A DNA stretch of 16,144 bases from Gemmatimonas sp. UBA7669 (GTDB lineage Bacteria; Gemmatimonadota; Gemmatimonadetes; Gemmatimonadales; Gemmatimonadaceae), in NCBI RefSeq assembly GCF_002483225.1, contig NZ_DLHL01000021.1:1-16144 (forward strand), read 5' to 3'. Position 1 is the first letter of the stretch; each line of letters starts with the position of its first letter. The position numbers and the translations under genes were made by a program. The notes under the pieces were generated by a model, which saw only the letters and a list, made by a program, of their open reading frames with translations, had not been told where the DNA came from and ran no database searches. Of this stretch, positions 14,993 through 16,144 are shown one piece after another.

Positions 14993-15579
14993 AACGGCTC
15001 CCGATGCTCGGTCCCAACTCGGAACGTCACGTACTGGACGAATACCTCGTCGTTCTCGACCTTCACCGGCAACGGATCAAGCCCGCGCGGAGGCGGACCG
15101 CCGAGCACCTCACCAGATTGCTTGTCGAAGAGCCCGTGATGACACGGGCAGTGGAAGCGGTCCTTCTCCGTGTCGAATGAGACGCTGCAACCCAGATGCG
15201 TGCACACGCCGCTCCAGGCCTTGAACTCAACGGCATCCTCGGTGGAGAGCCAGACGCTGCGTAGCGCGCGCGACTCGATCCAACCATCCTGCACCTCGTC
15301 GATGAAATCGACCTTGAATGGGACGCCGATGTCGACGGAGTTCACGTCAGGAACCACGCGTACCCAACGGGCGGCCCGCGGTCGTCGGAACGCCGGAGAG
15401 AGCGCCGCCGCCACTGGGGTGAAGCCGGCAATCAGCCCGGTAAGCACCGCGCTCGCGATGCTCACAAGGGATAGGAAACGGCGCCGTCCGGATTCGCCGC
15501 CTAGCTCCCGCTCTGAATCGCCATCCCGCTCGCCCTGGCGCTGTCCTGCGAGTTCCACGTCTTCACTCGATTCTCGCAC
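14989..15579 (-). CDS. Rieske 2Fe-2S protein of a cytochrome b6/bc-type complex
   Basis: This 196-residue Rieske protein passes electrons from quinol to a cytochrome c. A Tat-like signal anchor is visible: twin arginines in GRRRFLSL (residues 31-38), then a membrane helix to about 60. The cluster-binding boxes are CTHLGC (Cys126, His128, disulfide Cys131) and CPCHHG (Cys144, disulfide Cys146, His147). They are followed by GPPPRGLDPLPV, the Pro loop that covers the cluster. In box 2, His-Gly replaces the usual Gly-Ser, as in several bacterial QcrA-like proteins, which may lower the potential. The start is GTG 15579 with AGGAG nine bases upstream, and it is the first gene of unit A, about 40 bases from operator site 4. 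No cytochrome f or c1 follows; the multiheme cytochromes of unit B may take that role. Confidence 0.93.
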   Translation of the reverse strand: MRESSEDVELAGQRQGERDGDSERELGGESGRRRFLSLVSIASAVLTGLIAGFTPVAAALSPAFRRPRAARWVRVVPDVNSVDIGVPFKVDFIDEVQDGWIESRALRSVWLSTEDAVEFKAWSGVCTHLGCSVSFDTEKDRFHCPCHHGLFDKQSGEVLGGPPPRGLDPLPVKVENDEVFVQYVTFRVGTEHREPL

Positions 15580-15616
15580 GACTCGACTCTCCTAGAGGCT
15601 CATGTGTGAGCCAAAA

Positions 15617-15633
15617 TTTTATCCGTCGTAACG
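15617..15633 (-). promoter_or_regulatory. Operator-like palindrome 4, upstream of unit A
   Basis: TTTTAT-CCGTC-GTAACG is the weakest of the four related sites, matching TTTTAY-N5-GTAA. On the minus strand it overlaps TAAAAT (plus-strand 15616-15621), giving a transcript start near 15609 and a leader of about 30 bases before the Rieske GTG at 15579. The position, with the -10-like box in the same register as at the other sites, is the main reason to include it. Confidence 0.5.
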
Positions 15634-15841
15634 TAGAGCGCAGTAGGGGAAATCCCGATTCGGGTCAGGATTCCACTCGAGTCTTCGTCGAGCGCGGCTC
15701 CCAGGCGCAGCCGAGAGGTCGGTCACGCAGACGACCCGGAGGCGCGCCTGTGGAAGCGCCTTGCGCCACCATCGACAGCGGTGGAGCTTCCGTCATTGCG
15801 AAAGCTCCGGCCACTAATCCCAGCTCGGATGGGCGAACCCA

Positions 15842-16144
15842 ATGGATATGCTATCGACGCTACTTTCGCGGTGGCACGATGACCCTGGGGGATCCTACCG
15901 CCGCTGGTTTCTCTGGGAGGAGCGCCTCAAGAACTTCCGCGGCATCAGAAAAGGCATCGCAGTGGTCGTCGATGCCATCCGGGCGGACCGGCTTGGACGG
16001 CAGTATCGCGATTCCGCCCTCGAGACGGTCGTGAGGTCAGTGGCGGAGCAGCGACCGGTCTTCAGGGGCGCAGACCATGCGTTCCTCTGGAAGCCAAAGT
16101 TGCGGATACCTGACATCTACGAAAATCGCGCGAATCAGCTCGCG
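15842..16144 (+). CDS. Unrecognised protein, 3' part beyond the window
   Basis: A plus-strand reading frame opens at ATG 15842 (second ATG at 15848) after an in-frame stop at 15815-15817, and stays open for 101 codons to the window edge. The translation has natural protein composition (SYRRWFLWEERLKNF, IRKGIAVVVDAIRADRLG, HAFLWKPKLRIPDIYENR) with a mix of aromatic, acidic and basic residues unlike the shadow frames. No family was recognised and no signal peptide or membrane helix is seen. The ribosome-binding site is poor. It is transcribed away from unit A across a gap of about 210 bases (15634-15841) in which nothing else was found. Whether it belongs to the metal and redox module cannot be judged from this fragment. 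Confidence 0.65.
   Translation, partial: MDMLSTLLSRWHDDPGGSYRRWFLWEERLKNFRGIRKGIAVVVDAIRADRLGRQYRDSALETVVRSVAEQRPVFRGADHAFLWKPKLRIPDIYENRANQLA

Overview
The window reads as a GC-rich bacterial chromosome segment. Nearly all coding is on the minus strand, with tightly overlapping genes and many GTG starts. GC content, heme-protein content and the small DUF5676-like protein fit Gemmatimonadota or a similar soil or sediment phylum, but no rRNA or other taxonomic marker is present, so this is only a guess. No tRNA, CRISPR array, intact insertion sequence or phage gene was seen.

Layout in minus-strand order, right to left. Unit A (15579-13197) encodes a Rieske iron-sulfur protein, a cytochrome b6-like protein and a two-helix membrane protein with a Schlafen AlbA_2-type domain. 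Unit B (12960-5829) has eight genes: a methionine-repeat protein with a Spy/CpxP-like tail, a BON-domain lipoprotein, an unrecognised membrane-anchored protein, a diheme b-type membrane cytochrome, a heptaheme cytochrome c, a decaheme cytochrome c fused to a b-type membrane domain (architecture like Geobacter CbcL), a DUF4198 protein and a patatin-like phospholipase. Unit C (5209-1693) encodes a protein with PD-(D/E)XK nuclease-like residues, a CopB-type (CPH-motif) P-type ATPase with a His-rich N-terminus, and a LOG-family protein. Unit D (857-9) is an apparently shortened TolC-family outer-membrane protein. Two genes lie on the plus strand: a DUF5676-like membrane protein (5519-5800) and an unrecognised partial gene at the right edge (15842 onward).

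The strongest signal that ties the window together is a short palindrome, TTTTAC-N5-GTAAAA. It occurs once upstream of each of the four minus-strand units (909-925, 5300-5316, 13087-13103, 15617-15633). At each site its half overlaps a -10-like TAAAAT or TAAAAA box reading toward the minus-strand genes. This suggests one regulator controlling metal export (CopB-type ATPase, TolC), periplasmic metal or stress handling (Met-rich Spy-like protein, BON lipoprotein, DUF4198) and a quinol-oxidising electron-transfer chain (Rieske/cyt b plus multiheme cytochromes).

The working hypothesis is a co-regulated metal-stress and respiratory module in which membrane quinol oxidation feeds periplasmic multiheme cytochromes. 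No terminal reductase and no regulator gene lie inside the window, so the final electron acceptor and the inducing signal are unknown.
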